Below, piece after piece: positions 1-9,093 of a stretch of DNA of 64,000 bases. The position numbers were made by a program, and so were the translations under genes. Where the stretch lies: positions 185,256-249,255 of the forward strand of contig QFQX01000001.1 of assembly GCA_003248775.1 (NCBI GenBank). Reading direction: 5' to 3'. The stretch comes from Shinella sp. GTDB taxonomy: Bacteria; Pseudomonadota; Alphaproteobacteria; Rhizobiales; Rhizobiaceae. The notes beneath the pieces are model-generated. The model worked only from the letters and a program-made list of their open reading frames with translations, made no database searches and was not told where the DNA came from. Numbering within the stretch: position 1 is the first letter of the stretch; every line of letters begins with the position of its first letter.

Positions 1-1422
1 CAGGTCGGCAAGGCGGGAAAATCCGTCGGTGAAATTGCAATTTCCGGTATCACCGCAGACAGTCGCAAGGTCGAGCCGGGAATGCTGTTCGTCGCGCTTT
101 CCGGTACGAAGGCAGACGGTGCGGCTTACGTGGCCGATGCGGTTTCGCGTGGCGCAGCTGCTGTTGCTGCCGGCCATGCCGTGGAAGCCTCCGTTCCTGT
201 CTTCGTGGTCGATAACCCGCGCCGGTTTCTGGCTCTTGCGGCCGCACGCTTCTTCCGGCGGCAGCCGGAAACCATGATTGCGGTGACGGGAACCGCCGGC
301 AAGACTTCCGTTGCCTCCTTTACACGTCAAATCTGGGTCGAGGCCGGCTATCCGGCGGCACAGATCGGAACGACGGGCGTCGTGTCACCCACTCGCAACG
401 AATATGGTTCGTTGACCACGCCCGACCCTGTCGGTCTTCACAAGCTTCTTGCCGAACTCGCCGACGAGGGTGTCACCCATGCCGCGATGGAAGCCTCCAG
501 CCACGGTCTCGACCAGAGCCGTCTCGACGGCGTGAAGCTTGCCGCGGCCGCCTTCACCAATCTCGGTCGCGATCACATGGATTACCATCCGACGATCGAG
601 GACTACATGGCCGCCAAGATGCGGCTCTTCGATAGGTTGCTCCCGAAAGGATCTCCGGCGGTGATCTTCGCTGACGATCCGTGGTCGGCGGAAGCGATCC
701 GTGTGGCGACGGAGGCCGGTCACGACGTGCGCACCGTTGGTCGCAACGGCACCTTTCTGTCGCTCAAGCGGGTCGAGCATTTCCGACACAAGCAGGTTGC
801 CGAGGTCCATGCCGGTGACGAGATCCACGAAGTGCATATTCCGCTCGCAGGTGATTTCCAGATCGCCAATGCGCTGGTCGCCGCTGGCCTTGCCATTTCG
901 ACCGGTGTCGCGGTTCCGGTCGCTCTGAAGGCGCTGGAAAAGCTCGTCGGGGCTTCGGGTCGTCTGGAACTCGTCGGGAACAGCAAGAACGGCGCACTGG
1001 CCTATGTCGATTATGCCCACAAGCCCGATGCGCTGGAGAATGTGCTGAATTCGGTGCGCCCGTTCACCACGGGCCGGGTGATCGTCGTCTTCGGCTGCGG
1101 TGGAGATCGCGACAAGGGCAAGCGTCCGATCATGGGCGAGATCGCCTGCCGACTGGCGGATATCGTCATCGTGACCGATGACAATCCGCGTTCCGAAGTT
1201 CCGGCTGTCATCCGCTCGGAAATCATGGCGGCGGCACCGAAGGGAATTGAGATCGGCGACCGGTCGCAGGCCATCCGCGCCGGCGTCGCCATGCTGTCGG
1301 CGGGGGACACGCTTGTCGTGGCCGGCAAGGGGCATGAGGAGGGGCAGACGGTGGGCGATGTGACGCTGCCGTTCTCTGACCACACCGAACTGCGCAAGGC
1401 ATTGGAGGAATTCGAACATTGA
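1..1422 (+). CDS. murE: UDP-MurNAc-tripeptide synthetase MurE (5' end cut off)
   Basis: MurE adds the third peptide residue to UDP-MurNAc-L-Ala-D-Glu in the cytoplasm. The reading frame is open from base 1, so the start codon and roughly the first 15-25 residues lie outside the window; 473 residues are visible. The Mur-ligase P-loop (GTAGKTS) lies near visible residue 97, and the DNPR motif (DDNPRSE, near residue 394) is the family signature for adding meso-diaminopimelate rather than lysine, as expected for a Gram-negative cell. The stop codon overlaps the murF start by four bases, so the two are probably translationally coupled. It is the first visible gene of the dcw operon. Confidence 0.97.
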   Translation, partial: QVGKAGKSVGEIAISGITADSRKVEPGMLFVALSGTKADGAAYVADAVSRGAAAVAAGHAVEASVPVFVVDNPRRFLALAAARFFRRQPETMIAVTGTAGKTSVASFTRQIWVEAGYPAAQIGTTGVVSPTRNEYGSLTTPDPVGLHKLLAELADEGVTHAAMEASSHGLDQSRLDGVKLAAAAFTNLGRDHMDYHPTIEDYMAAKMRLFDRLLPKGSPAVIFADDPWSAEAIRVATEAGHDVRTVGRNGTFLSLKRVEHFRHKQVAEVHAGDEIHEVHIPLAGDFQIANALVAAGLAISTGVAVPVALKALEKLVGASGRLELVGNSKNGALAYVDYAHKPDALENVLNSVRPFTTGRVIVVFGCGGDRDKGKRPIMGEIACRLADIVIVTDDNPRSEVPAVIRSEIMAAAPKGIEIGDRSQAIRAGVAMLSAGDTLVVAGKGHEEGQTVGDVTLPFSDHTELRKALEEFEH

Positions 1423-2852
1423 CGTTTCTTTGGACGACCCGCGACCTCATCGACGCCATGGACGGCCGTCCGTTCGGCACTCTGCCGGAGGGCATTACCG
1501 GCATTTCGATCGACAGCCGGACGATTACTCCGGGAGAAGCTTTCTTCGCGATCAAGGGTGACCGCGTCGACGGTCATGATTTTGCGAGCCTCGCCATTGC
1601 CAACGGCGCTTCGCTGCTGGTCGTCAGCGAAGCCAAGCTTCCGGCGCTCGGCCGTCTCGTCGTGCCAATGATCGTGGTCGAGGATGTGCTGGGCGCGCTG
1701 CAGAAGCTCGGGATTGCCGCTCGTGATCGCAGTTCCGCTACCGTGATCGCGGTTACCGGTTCCGTCGGCAAGACGACGACCAAGGAAATGTTGCGCCTCG
1801 CTCTCTCTCCGTCCGGCAATGTGCATGCGGCGGTTGCCTCGTTCAACAATCACTGGGGCGTGCCGCTGACGCTCGCCCGCATGCCGGTCGATACGCGTTT
1901 CGGCGTCTTCGAGATCGGCATGAACCATGCCGGCGAAATCGCACCGCTTTCCCGCATGGTGCGGCCCGACGTTGCCATCGTCACGACCATTGCCCCCGCC
2001 CATCTCGGCAATTTCGCAAGCATCGAGGAGATCGCGGCTGCAAAAGCCGAGATTTTCGATGGTCTCGAGCCGGGTGGTGACGTAATCCTCAATCGCGATA
2101 ACAACCAGTTCGATTTTCTGGAACACGCGGCCCATACTGCGGGCATTGAGAACGTTCATTCCTTTGGCCAGCATGCCAAGGCGGAGTTCCGGCTTGCCGA
2201 GTTCGACGGCGCTGCCGAAAGCTCTACCGTATGGGTCTGTTTTGGCGGTGAGACGCGCGAGGTGACGCTTGGCGCCCCCGGACGTCATATCGCGGAAAAC
2301 GCCGTTGCCGTGCTTGCCGCGGTATCACTGGTCGGCGCCGATATGGATGCCGCCATCGAGGCCTTGCAGGGGCTTTCCGCCGTCAAGGGACGCGGCGCTC
2401 GCCATCGGCTGATGATCGAGGGCGCGACCTTCACGCTGATCGATGAGAGCTACAATGCCAATCCCGCCTCCATGCGCGCGGCCATCGCTGTGCTCGCTGC
2501 TGCCCAGCCGGAAGGTGAGGGACGACGGATCGCGATTCTCGGCGACATGCTGGAAATGGGTGAGTTTTCGCAGGCGGTCCATGCCGAACTGGCAAGCCCG
2601 CTGCTTGCTGCGGGTATCGAGCATGTGTGGCTGGCCGGTCCTGAAATGGTCGCGCTTCGCGATGCGCTGCCCGAAAGCGTCGATCTCGTCTATCTCGAGA
2701 CCACGGCCGAACTTGCGGCTTTCGTCACGGCATCTGTCGCTCCCGGCGACGTATTGATGGTGAAATCGTCTCTTGGCCTTGGTTTCGGCAAGATCGTTGC
2801 TGCTCTTCTTGACAAGTATCCGGCCGTGCCCGACACGGGGCGCCAAAATTAA
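1419..2852 (+). CDS. murF: UDP-MurNAc-tripeptide:D-Ala-D-Ala ligase MurF
   Basis: MurF completes the cytoplasmic pentapeptide precursor by adding D-Ala-D-Ala to UDP-MurNAc-tripeptide. The 477-residue product has the Mur-ligase ATP loop (GSVGKTTTK, about residues 114-122), the conserved DESYNANP segment of the central/C-terminal domains, and normal family length. The start read here is TTG, overlapping the murE stop as TTGA; an in-frame ATG further in (MDGRPFG, codon 14) is possible but would cut the conserved N-terminal domain. It sits 24 bases before mraY in the same operon. Confidence 0.96.
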   Translation: MTFLWTTRDLIDAMDGRPFGTLPEGITGISIDSRTITPGEAFFAIKGDRVDGHDFASLAIANGASLLVVSEAKLPALGRLVVPMIVVEDVLGALQKLGIAARDRSSATVIAVTGSVGKTTTKEMLRLALSPSGNVHAAVASFNNHWGVPLTLARMPVDTRFGVFEIGMNHAGEIAPLSRMVRPDVAIVTTIAPAHLGNFASIEEIAAAKAEIFDGLEPGGDVILNRDNNQFDFLEHAAHTAGIENVHSFGQHAKAEFRLAEFDGAAESSTVWVCFGGETREVTLGAPGRHIAENAVAVLAAVSLVGADMDAAIEALQGLSAVKGRGARHRLMIEGATFTLIDESYNANPASMRAAIAVLAAAQPEGEGRRIAILGDMLEMGEFSQAVHAELASPLLAAGIEHVWLAGPEMVALRDALPESVDLVYLETTAELAAFVTASVAPGDVLMVKSSLGLGFGKIVAALLDKYPAVPDTGRQN

Positions 2853-2876
2853 TAAGAGCTTTCGGAAAGGGCTCCA

Positions 2877-3977
2877 ATGCTGATCTGGCTTGTGGAACTG
2901 GCGAACCACTTTCAATTCTTCAACCTGTTCCGGTACATCACGTTCCGCACGGGTGCTGCTCTGTTCACCTCCGCCCTTGTCGTCTTCCTGTTCGGGCCGG
3001 CCATGATCGCATCGCTGCGCGTCCGACAGGGCAAGGGGCAGCCGATCCGCGCCGACGGGCCGCAGACCCATTTCAAGAAGGCCGGGACGCCGACCATGGG
3101 CGGCCTGATGATCCTCGCCGGCATCGTGGTCTCGTCACTGCTGTGGGCCGACCTTTCCAACGTCTATGTGGTCTGCACGCTGCTGGTAACGCTCGGTTTC
3201 GGTGCCATCGGTTTCTATGACGACTACCTTAAGGTGACCAAGCAGACGGAGAAGGGCTTTTCCGGCAAGGCCCGTCTCGGCATCGAATTCGTCATTGCCG
3301 GCATTGCCGTCTATTTTATGATGAGGACATCGTTGATGTCTGCGCCGCAGGGCTCCACCTTCGGGTCCTCCATCGCCTTTCCCTTCTTCAAGGACTTCCT
3401 GATCGATCTCGGCATCTTCTTTGTGCTGTTCGGAGGCTTCGTGATCGTCGCGGCAGGTAATGCCGTCAACTTGACCGATGGTCTGGACGGACTTGCCATC
3501 GTTCCGGTGATGATCGCCGCCGCCTCGTTCGGCGTGATCGCCTATGTCGCGGGCAATGCGGTTTTTGCCAACTATCTGCAAATCAATTTCGTGGTCGGCA
3601 CCGGCGAACTGGCTGTGGTGCTCGGAGCGGTGATCGGAGCGGGGCTTGGTTTCCTGTGGTTCAATGCGCCGCCGGCAGCCATCTTCATGGGTGATACCGG
3701 TTCGCTCGCCCTTGGCGGCCTGATCGGCTCGGTTGCCGTCGCCACCAAGCACGAAATCGTCATGGCGATCATCGGCGGCCTGTTCGTTGCGGAGACATTG
3801 TCGGTCATCATCCAGGTCGGATACTTCAAGATGACCGGCAAGCGCGTGTTTCTGATGGCGCCGATCCATCACCATTTCGAAAAGCTCGGCTGGACGGAAA
3901 GTCAGGTCGTTGTCCGCTTCTGGATCATTGCCGTCGGCCTTGCCATGCTCGGCCTTTCCACCCTGAAGCTGCGGTGA
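2877..3977 (+). CDS. mraY: phospho-MurNAc-pentapeptide transferase MraY
   Basis: MraY is the polytopic inner-membrane enzyme that moves phospho-MurNAc-pentapeptide to undecaprenyl phosphate, giving lipid I. The 366-residue product shows the family signatures in order: the aspartate pair in FYDDYLK, the NLTDGLDGLA loop, a further acidic site in FMGDTGSLALG, and the histidine-rich HHHFEKLGW loop near the C-terminus. About ten hydrophobic segments are visible. An AAAGGGCT ribosome site precedes the ATG. It lies between murF and murD with short gaps, which is standard dcw order. Confidence 0.97.
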   Translation: MLIWLVELANHFQFFNLFRYITFRTGAALFTSALVVFLFGPAMIASLRVRQGKGQPIRADGPQTHFKKAGTPTMGGLMILAGIVVSSLLWADLSNVYVVCTLLVTLGFGAIGFYDDYLKVTKQTEKGFSGKARLGIEFVIAGIAVYFMMRTSLMSAPQGSTFGSSIAFPFFKDFLIDLGIFFVLFGGFVIVAAGNAVNLTDGLDGLAIVPVMIAAASFGVIAYVAGNAVFANYLQINFVVGTGELAVVLGAVIGAGLGFLWFNAPPAAIFMGDTGSLALGGLIGSVAVATKHEIVMAIIGGLFVAETLSVIIQVGYFKMTGKRVFLMAPIHHHFEKLGWTESQVVVRFWIIAVGLAMLGLSTLKLR

Positions 3978-3984
3978 GGCTGCG

Positions 3985-5394
3985 ATGATCCCGGCCACCA
4001 CCTTCAAGGGCAAGAAGGTCGCACTCTTCGGTCTCGGCGGTTCAGGCCTTGCCACGGCCAAATCCCTTGTCGCGGGCGGGGCCGATGTCATCGCCTGGGA
4101 CGACAATCCCGATAGCGTCGCCAAGGCTGCCGGCGAAGGCGTCTTCACTCGTGACCTGCACGACATAGACTGGAAATCGGTATCGAGCTTCGTGCTCTCG
4201 CCGGGGGTGCCGCTCACCCATCCGAAGCCGCATTGGTCCGTGGCGCTTGCCAGAGCCGAAGGCGTCGAGATTATCGGCGATGTCGAGATCTTCGTGCGGG
4301 AGCGCCGAGCGCATGCGCCGCATTGCCCGTTCATTGCGATCACCGGCACGAACGGCAAGTCCACGACCACCGCGCTGATCGCCCATATCCTTTCCGCGAG
4401 CGGTCGCGACGCGCAGCTCGGTGGCAATATCGGCCGCGCGGTGCTGACGCTCGATCCGCCGCAGGACGGCCGGTTCTTCGTGGTCGAGTGCTCGTCCTAC
4501 CAGATCGATCTTTCGCCGACGCTCAACCCGACCGCCGGTATTCTGCTCAACGTCACGCCCGATCATCTCGACCGCCATGGTACGATCCAGCATTACGCCG
4601 ATGTCAAGGAGCGGCTGGTCGCGGGCAGCGATACGGCCATCGTCGGCATGGACGACAGCTACAGCGAACTGATTGCCGACCGCGTCGAGCGCGCGGGAAC
4701 GAAGGTTGTCCGCATTTCCAAGCGCCAGCCGCTTGCGAGCGGTCTCTATAATGACGCGCATCGCATCATCGAGGCGCATGGCGGAGCGACGTCTGTTCTT
4801 GCCGATCTCAACGGCATCCAGACATTGCGCGGCGCTCACAATGCCCAGAACGCGGCAGCCGCGATTGCCGCCTGCCTTGCTGCTGGTGTATCTGCGGACG
4901 AGGTTCGGGCGGGGCTTCAGTCCTTTGCCGGCCTGAAGCATCGTATGCAGCCGGTCGGTCGTCGGGGCGACGTCGTCTACGTCAATGATTCGAAGGCGAC
5001 CAATGCCGAAGCGGCAGCGCCCGCGCTGTCGAGCTATGACCGGATCTACTGGATTGCCGGTGGATTGCCCAAGGAAGGCGGCATCACCAGCCTTGCATCT
5101 CTTTTTCCGCGCATCGCCAAGGCCTATCTGATCGGCGAGGCGGCTTCCGCCTTTGCGGTCACGCTCGGTGAAACGGTTCCTTATGAAATTTCCGGCACGC
5201 TCGATCTCGCTGTCGCCCATGCCGCGGCTGATTCGGCTGCCGATGGCGGTCCGGTTGCCGTGATGTTATCCCCGGCTTGCGCAAGCTTCGACCAGTACAA
5301 GAACTTCGAAGTGCGCGGCGATGCCTTTGTCGGCCATGTCGCCGCCCTCGACGGTGTGACGATGCTGGTCGACGTGCCAACAGGAGGCAAATGA
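3985..5394 (+). CDS. murD: UDP-MurNAc-L-Ala:D-Glu ligase MurD
   Basis: MurD adds D-glutamate to UDP-MurNAc-L-Ala in the cytoplasm. The 469-residue protein starts with a Rossmann-like segment (VALFGLGGSGLATA) and has the ATP-binding GTNGKSTTT loop (about residues 120-128), the GNIG motif and the HxxRHRM-type GLKHRMQ segment followed by NDSKATN of the C-terminal domain. It begins 7 bases after mraY. The 3' end carries an AGGAGG sequence (just before the stop) that serves as the ribosome site of ftsW. Confidence 0.97.
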   Translation: MIPATTFKGKKVALFGLGGSGLATAKSLVAGGADVIAWDDNPDSVAKAAGEGVFTRDLHDIDWKSVSSFVLSPGVPLTHPKPHWSVALARAEGVEIIGDVEIFVRERRAHAPHCPFIAITGTNGKSTTTALIAHILSASGRDAQLGGNIGRAVLTLDPPQDGRFFVVECSSYQIDLSPTLNPTAGILLNVTPDHLDRHGTIQHYADVKERLVAGSDTAIVGMDDSYSELIADRVERAGTKVVRISKRQPLASGLYNDAHRIIEAHGGATSVLADLNGIQTLRGAHNAQNAAAAIAACLAAGVSADEVRAGLQSFAGLKHRMQPVGRRGDVVYVNDSKATNAEAAAPALSSYDRIYWIAGGLPKEGGITSLASLFPRIAKAYLIGEAASAFAVTLGETVPYEISGTLDLAVAHAAADSAADGGPVAVMLSPACASFDQYKNFEVRGDAFVGHVAALDGVTMLVDVPTGGK

Positions 5395-5395
5395 T

Positions 5396-6550
5396 ATGGT
5401 GAGCCGCGCGGAGAGGGGACCCGTCGCAGACTGGTTCTGGACGATCGACCGTTTGTTCATGATCACCTTCATTCTGTTGATGGGGATCGGTTTCATGCTC
5501 TCCTTCGCGGCGTCGCCCGCGGTTGCGGAGAGGCTCGGGCTCGACAGTTTCCACTTCGTCAAGCGTCACGCAGCCTTCATGCTGCCGGCTATCGGGGTGA
5601 TGATCGGCCTGTCCTTCCTCAGTCCACGTCAGGTCAGGCGAACGGCCATGGTGTTGCTGGCGGTGTCTCTGGCGATGATGATCCTCGCGCTTTTCTTCGG
5701 GGTCGAGGTAAAGGGTGCGCGGCGCTGGATCACGATTGCGGGCATCTCCATCCAGCCTTCGGAATTCATGAAGCCGGCTTTCGTCATCATCTGCGCCTGG
5801 CTGTTCTCCGAGCATGCGCGCCAGCCGGAAATTCCTGGCAATCTGTTTGCCATCATCCTGTTCGGCATCGTTGCGGCGCTGCTGATCGCCCAGCCTGACC
5901 TTGGCCAGACCATTCTGACCTCGGTGGTGTGGGGCGGCATGTTCTTCATGGCGGGCGTGCCATGGTTCTGGATCTCGCTGCTCGGCGGTCTCGGCGCCGC
6001 CGGTATCTTCGGGGCTTATTTGACCCTGCCGCACGTTGCCGGCCGTATCGACCGGTTCCTCACCGGCGAGGGCGATACCTTCCAGGTGGATACCGCTCGC
6101 GAGGCGATTATCCGTGGCGATTGGTTCGGACAGGGGCCGGGCGAAGGCATCGTCAAGCGGATCATTCCCGACAGCCATACCGACTTCATCTTCTCCGTCG
6201 CGGCGGAAGAGTTCGGCATCATCTTCTGCATGGTGCTCGTGTCGATCTTCGCCTTCCTGGTGATCCGCGGGCTCAGCCATGCCTTCAAAGAGCGCAACGA
6301 CTTCAACCGTTTCGCGGTCGCCGGCCTCGTGCTGCAGATCGGCGTCCAGTCGATGATCAACATCGGCGTCAATCTCGAACTGCTGCCCGCAAAAGGTATG
6401 ACCCTGCCGCTGATTTCCTACGGCGGTTCCTCGATGATCGCGATTTGCGTGACGGCCGGGTTCATTTTGGCGCTGACGCGTCGGCGGCCCGAAAAGCGGG
6501 CGCAGGAGCGTAGCCTTTTCCGGGTCGCTCACGGCGTCCCCGCGGAGTAA
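5396..6550 (+). CDS. ftsW: septal peptidoglycan glycosyltransferase FtsW (SEDS family)
   Basis: FtsW is the SEDS-family integral membrane polymerase of septal peptidoglycan, acting with FtsI in the divisome. The 384-residue product has about ten membrane segments and the SEDS signatures: the PSEF motif (SIQPSEFMK), the GQGPGEG...PDSHTDFIFSV loop that holds the catalytic region, and PLISYGGSSM near the C-terminus. The start follows an AGGAGG inside the end of murD, one base after the murD stop. The position between murD and murG supports FtsW over the elongation paralogue RodA. Confidence 0.96.
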   Translation: MVSRAERGPVADWFWTIDRLFMITFILLMGIGFMLSFAASPAVAERLGLDSFHFVKRHAAFMLPAIGVMIGLSFLSPRQVRRTAMVLLAVSLAMMILALFFGVEVKGARRWITIAGISIQPSEFMKPAFVIICAWLFSEHARQPEIPGNLFAIILFGIVAALLIAQPDLGQTILTSVVWGGMFFMAGVPWFWISLLGGLGAAGIFGAYLTLPHVAGRIDRFLTGEGDTFQVDTAREAIIRGDWFGQGPGEGIVKRIIPDSHTDFIFSVAAEEFGIIFCMVLVSIFAFLVIRGLSHAFKERNDFNRFAVAGLVLQIGVQSMINIGVNLELLPAKGMTLPLISYGGSSMIAICVTAGFILALTRRRPEKRAQERSLFRVAHGVPAE

Positions 6551-6556
6551 GACGAC

Positions 6557-7675
6557 ATGTCCAAGGGTATTATCCTTCTCGCCGCCGGTGGAACTGGCGG
6601 TCATCTCTTTCCGGCCGAAGCGCTGGCGCATACGCTGACCGAGCGCGGCTATTCTGTTCATCTGGTGACGGACAGCCGCGCCGAGCGTTATGCCGGCAAG
6701 TTTCCGGCGGAGGCGATCCACACGGTTGCTTCGGCGACAATCGGGTCGAAGAACCCTGTGGTATTCGCCAGGGCCATGCTTTCGCTCTGGAAGGGGTTCC
6801 GGCAGGCCAAGGCGCTGATTCGGCGCCTGAAGCCCTTGGCCGTTGTCGGTTTCGGCGGTTATCCCACCGTGCCACCCTTGCTTGCCGCGGCCGGTCTCGG
6901 CATTCCGACCGTCATTCATGAGCAGAACGCCGTCATGGGGCGTGCCAACAAGGCGCTCGCTTCGCGAGTGAAGGCGATTGCCGGTGGTTTCCTGCCGGAT
7001 GGTGGCGCATTCGCTTCGAAGACAGTCGTCACTGGTAATCCTGTGCGGCCTGCCGTCATTGCCGCGTCATCGGTGCCTTATCAGCCTTCGCTCGAAGGTC
7101 AGCCGTTCCGTCTGGTGGTTTTCGGGGGCAGCCAGGGGGCGCAGTATTTCTCGGCTGCGGTGCCCAACGCCATCAGCCTGCTGGACGATGATCTGCGCAA
7201 GCGGCTGAGCGTCACCCAGCAGGCGCGGCCCGAAGATCACGACCGCGTCACGGCCTGCTCCGGCAAGCTCGGCATCTCCGCGGAAATCCAGCCTTTCTTC
7301 ACCGACATGGCGGCGAGGATTGCTGCAGCCCATCTGGTGATCTGCCGTTCGGGTGCGTCCACGGTCTCAGAGCTTGCGGTGATCGGGCGTCCGTCCATCC
7401 TTGTACCCTATCCTTATGCGCTGGACCACGATCAGGCAGCGAATGCAGCAGCGCTTGCGGCAACTGGTGGCGCAAAGGTGATCGCCCAGTCGGAACTCAG
7501 CCCCGAGCGCCTTGCGCATCTGTTGAGCGAGGCCATGCAGGACCCGGAAAAGCTTGGCAAAATGGCGGAAGCTGCGAAAACTGCGGGCAAGCCGGATGCA
7601 GCGCGCTTGCTCGCTGATCTGGTTGAGGCTATTGCCGCAGGCAAGGACGTGGCCGACTTGAAGGGAGCCAATTGA
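6557..7675 (+). CDS. murG: lipid II synthase MurG (UDP-GlcNAc transferase)
   Basis: MurG transfers GlcNAc from UDP-GlcNAc to lipid I on the inner face of the membrane, making lipid II. The 372-residue GT28 protein has the N-terminal glycine loop (GGTGGHLFPA, about residues 11-20), HEQNAVMGRANK, the second glycine loop (FGGSQGA) and the donor-binding RSGASTVSEL segment. Length is normal. It follows ftsW by six bases, and its TGA stop shares a base with the murC ATG (TGATG). Confidence 0.97.
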   Translation: MSKGIILLAAGGTGGHLFPAEALAHTLTERGYSVHLVTDSRAERYAGKFPAEAIHTVASATIGSKNPVVFARAMLSLWKGFRQAKALIRRLKPLAVVGFGGYPTVPPLLAAAGLGIPTVIHEQNAVMGRANKALASRVKAIAGGFLPDGGAFASKTVVTGNPVRPAVIAASSVPYQPSLEGQPFRLVVFGGSQGAQYFSAAVPNAISLLDDDLRKRLSVTQQARPEDHDRVTACSGKLGISAEIQPFFTDMAARIAAAHLVICRSGASTVSELAVIGRPSILVPYPYALDHDQAANAAALAATGGAKVIAQSELSPERLAHLLSEAMQDPEKLGKMAEAAKTAGKPDAARLLADLVEAIAAGKDVADLKGAN

Positions 7676-9093
7676 TGAAAATGCCGAAGTCCATCGGGCT
7701 GGTCCATTTTATCGGGATCGGCGGCATCGGAATGAGCGGGATTGCAGAAGTGCTGCACAATCTCGGGCACAAGGTGCAGGGGTCGGACCAGGCCGACAGC
7801 GCGAACGTGCAGCGTCTTCGCGCCAAGGGTATCGAAGTGTTCGTGGGTCACGACGCGGCCAATCTCGGCGATGCCGAGGTGGTCGTGGTCTCGACCGCGA
7901 TCAAGAAGAACAATCCGGAACTGGTTGCCGCGCGAGAAAAACTGCTGCCGATCGTGCGACGGGCTGAAATGCTGGCCGAGCTGATGCGCTTCCGCAATGC
8001 GATCGCGATCGGCGGCACGCATGGCAAGACGACGACGACCTCTATGGTCGCAGCGCTGCTCGAAGCGGGCGGGCTTGATCCGACCGTCATCAACGGCGGC
8101 ATCATCAATGCTTATGGCACCAATGCCCGTATGGGCGAGGGCGAGTGGATGGTGGTTGAGGCGGACGAGTCCGACGGCACCTTCCTGAAGTTGCCGGCCG
8201 AGGTGGCGATTGTCACCAACATAGATCCCGAGCATCTCGATTATTATGGTACATTCGACAATGCGCGCGCCGCTTTCCGCCAATTCGTGGAGAACGTGCC
8301 GTTCTACGGCTTCGGTGTCATGTGCCTCGATCATCCGGAAGTGCAGGCTCTGGTCGGCAAGATCGAGGACCGAAAAGTGATCACCTATGGTGAAAACCCG
8401 CAGGCTGACGTCCGCTTCTCGAATGTACGCCTGGAAGGTACCCATTCGACCTTCGACGTCGATATCCGTCGCCGTCGCACGGGCCGCGTGTTCAGCTTTA
8501 AGGACCTGAAGCTGCCGATGCCGGGTCGTCACAATATTTCCAACGCTTGCGCTGCTATCGCGGTCGCCAACCGTCTCGACATTCCTGAAGAGGCGATCCG
8601 TAAAGGCCTTTCGAGTTTCGGCGGCGTCAAGCGTCGCTTCACACTCACTGGCACCTGGAACGGGGTGCAGGTCTTCGACGACTACGGGCATCACCCGGTC
8701 GAGATCAAGGCCGTGCTGCGGGCTGCACGCGAAGCCTGCAAGGGCCGAATCATCGCTGTCCATCAGCCGCATCGTTATTCGCGTCTTGCCAGCCTGTTCG
8801 AGGATTTCGCCAACTGCTTCAACGATGCAGACACGCTGTTTCTGGCACCGGTCTATGCGGCGGGCGAGGATCCAATCGAAGGTTTCGACACGGAAACGCT
8901 GGTTTCGCGCATCAAATCGGGCGGACATCGTGACGCCCGTTACCTGTCGTCGCCGGATCAGCTTGCGCCGCTCGTCGCAGCTATTGCGCAACCCGGCGAT
9001 TTCGTGGTCCTGTTGGGTGCTGGCAGCATCACCCATTGGGCGGCGGCGCTGCCGAAGGAATTGGAAGCTTATTCGGGTTCGGGAAAGTCGTAA
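7675..9093 (+). CDS. murC: UDP-MurNAc:L-Ala ligase MurC
   Basis: MurC attaches the first peptide residue, L-alanine, to UDP-MurNAc. The 472-residue product opens with the nucleotide-fold motif FIGIGGIGMSG and has the ATP loop GTHGKTTTT (near residue 116). The ATG at 7675 overlaps the murG stop by one base (TGATG); a TTG one codon upstream is also in frame but has no advantage. An AAGGGAGC ribosome site lies inside the end of murG. The stop shares one base with the murB start, continuing the coupled series. Confidence 0.97.
   Translation: MKMPKSIGLVHFIGIGGIGMSGIAEVLHNLGHKVQGSDQADSANVQRLRAKGIEVFVGHDAANLGDAEVVVVSTAIKKNNPELVAAREKLLPIVRRAEMLAELMRFRNAIAIGGTHGKTTTTSMVAALLEAGGLDPTVINGGIINAYGTNARMGEGEWMVVEADESDGTFLKLPAEVAIVTNIDPEHLDYYGTFDNARAAFRQFVENVPFYGFGVMCLDHPEVQALVGKIEDRKVITYGENPQADVRFSNVRLEGTHSTFDVDIRRRRTGRVFSFKDLKLPMPGRHNISNACAAIAVANRLDIPEEAIRKGLSSFGGVKRRFTLTGTWNGVQVFDDYGHHPVEIKAVLRAAREACKGRIIAVHQPHRYSRLASLFEDFANCFNDADTLFLAPVYAAGEDPIEGFDTETLVSRIKSGGHRDARYLSSPDQLAPLVAAIAQPGDFVVLLGAGSITHWAAALPKELEAYSGSGKS

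Noticed and set aside
3135..4427. 430-codon antisense frame over mraY/murD
   Set aside because: Shadow of two certain genes; no recognisable domain.
5159..6919. Long open frame antisense to ftsW/murG (about 586 codons)
   Set aside because: It is the mirror of strongly conserved murD/ftsW/murG; its product is His/Arg/Asp-rich low-complexity sequence with no family features, as expected in GC-rich genomes.
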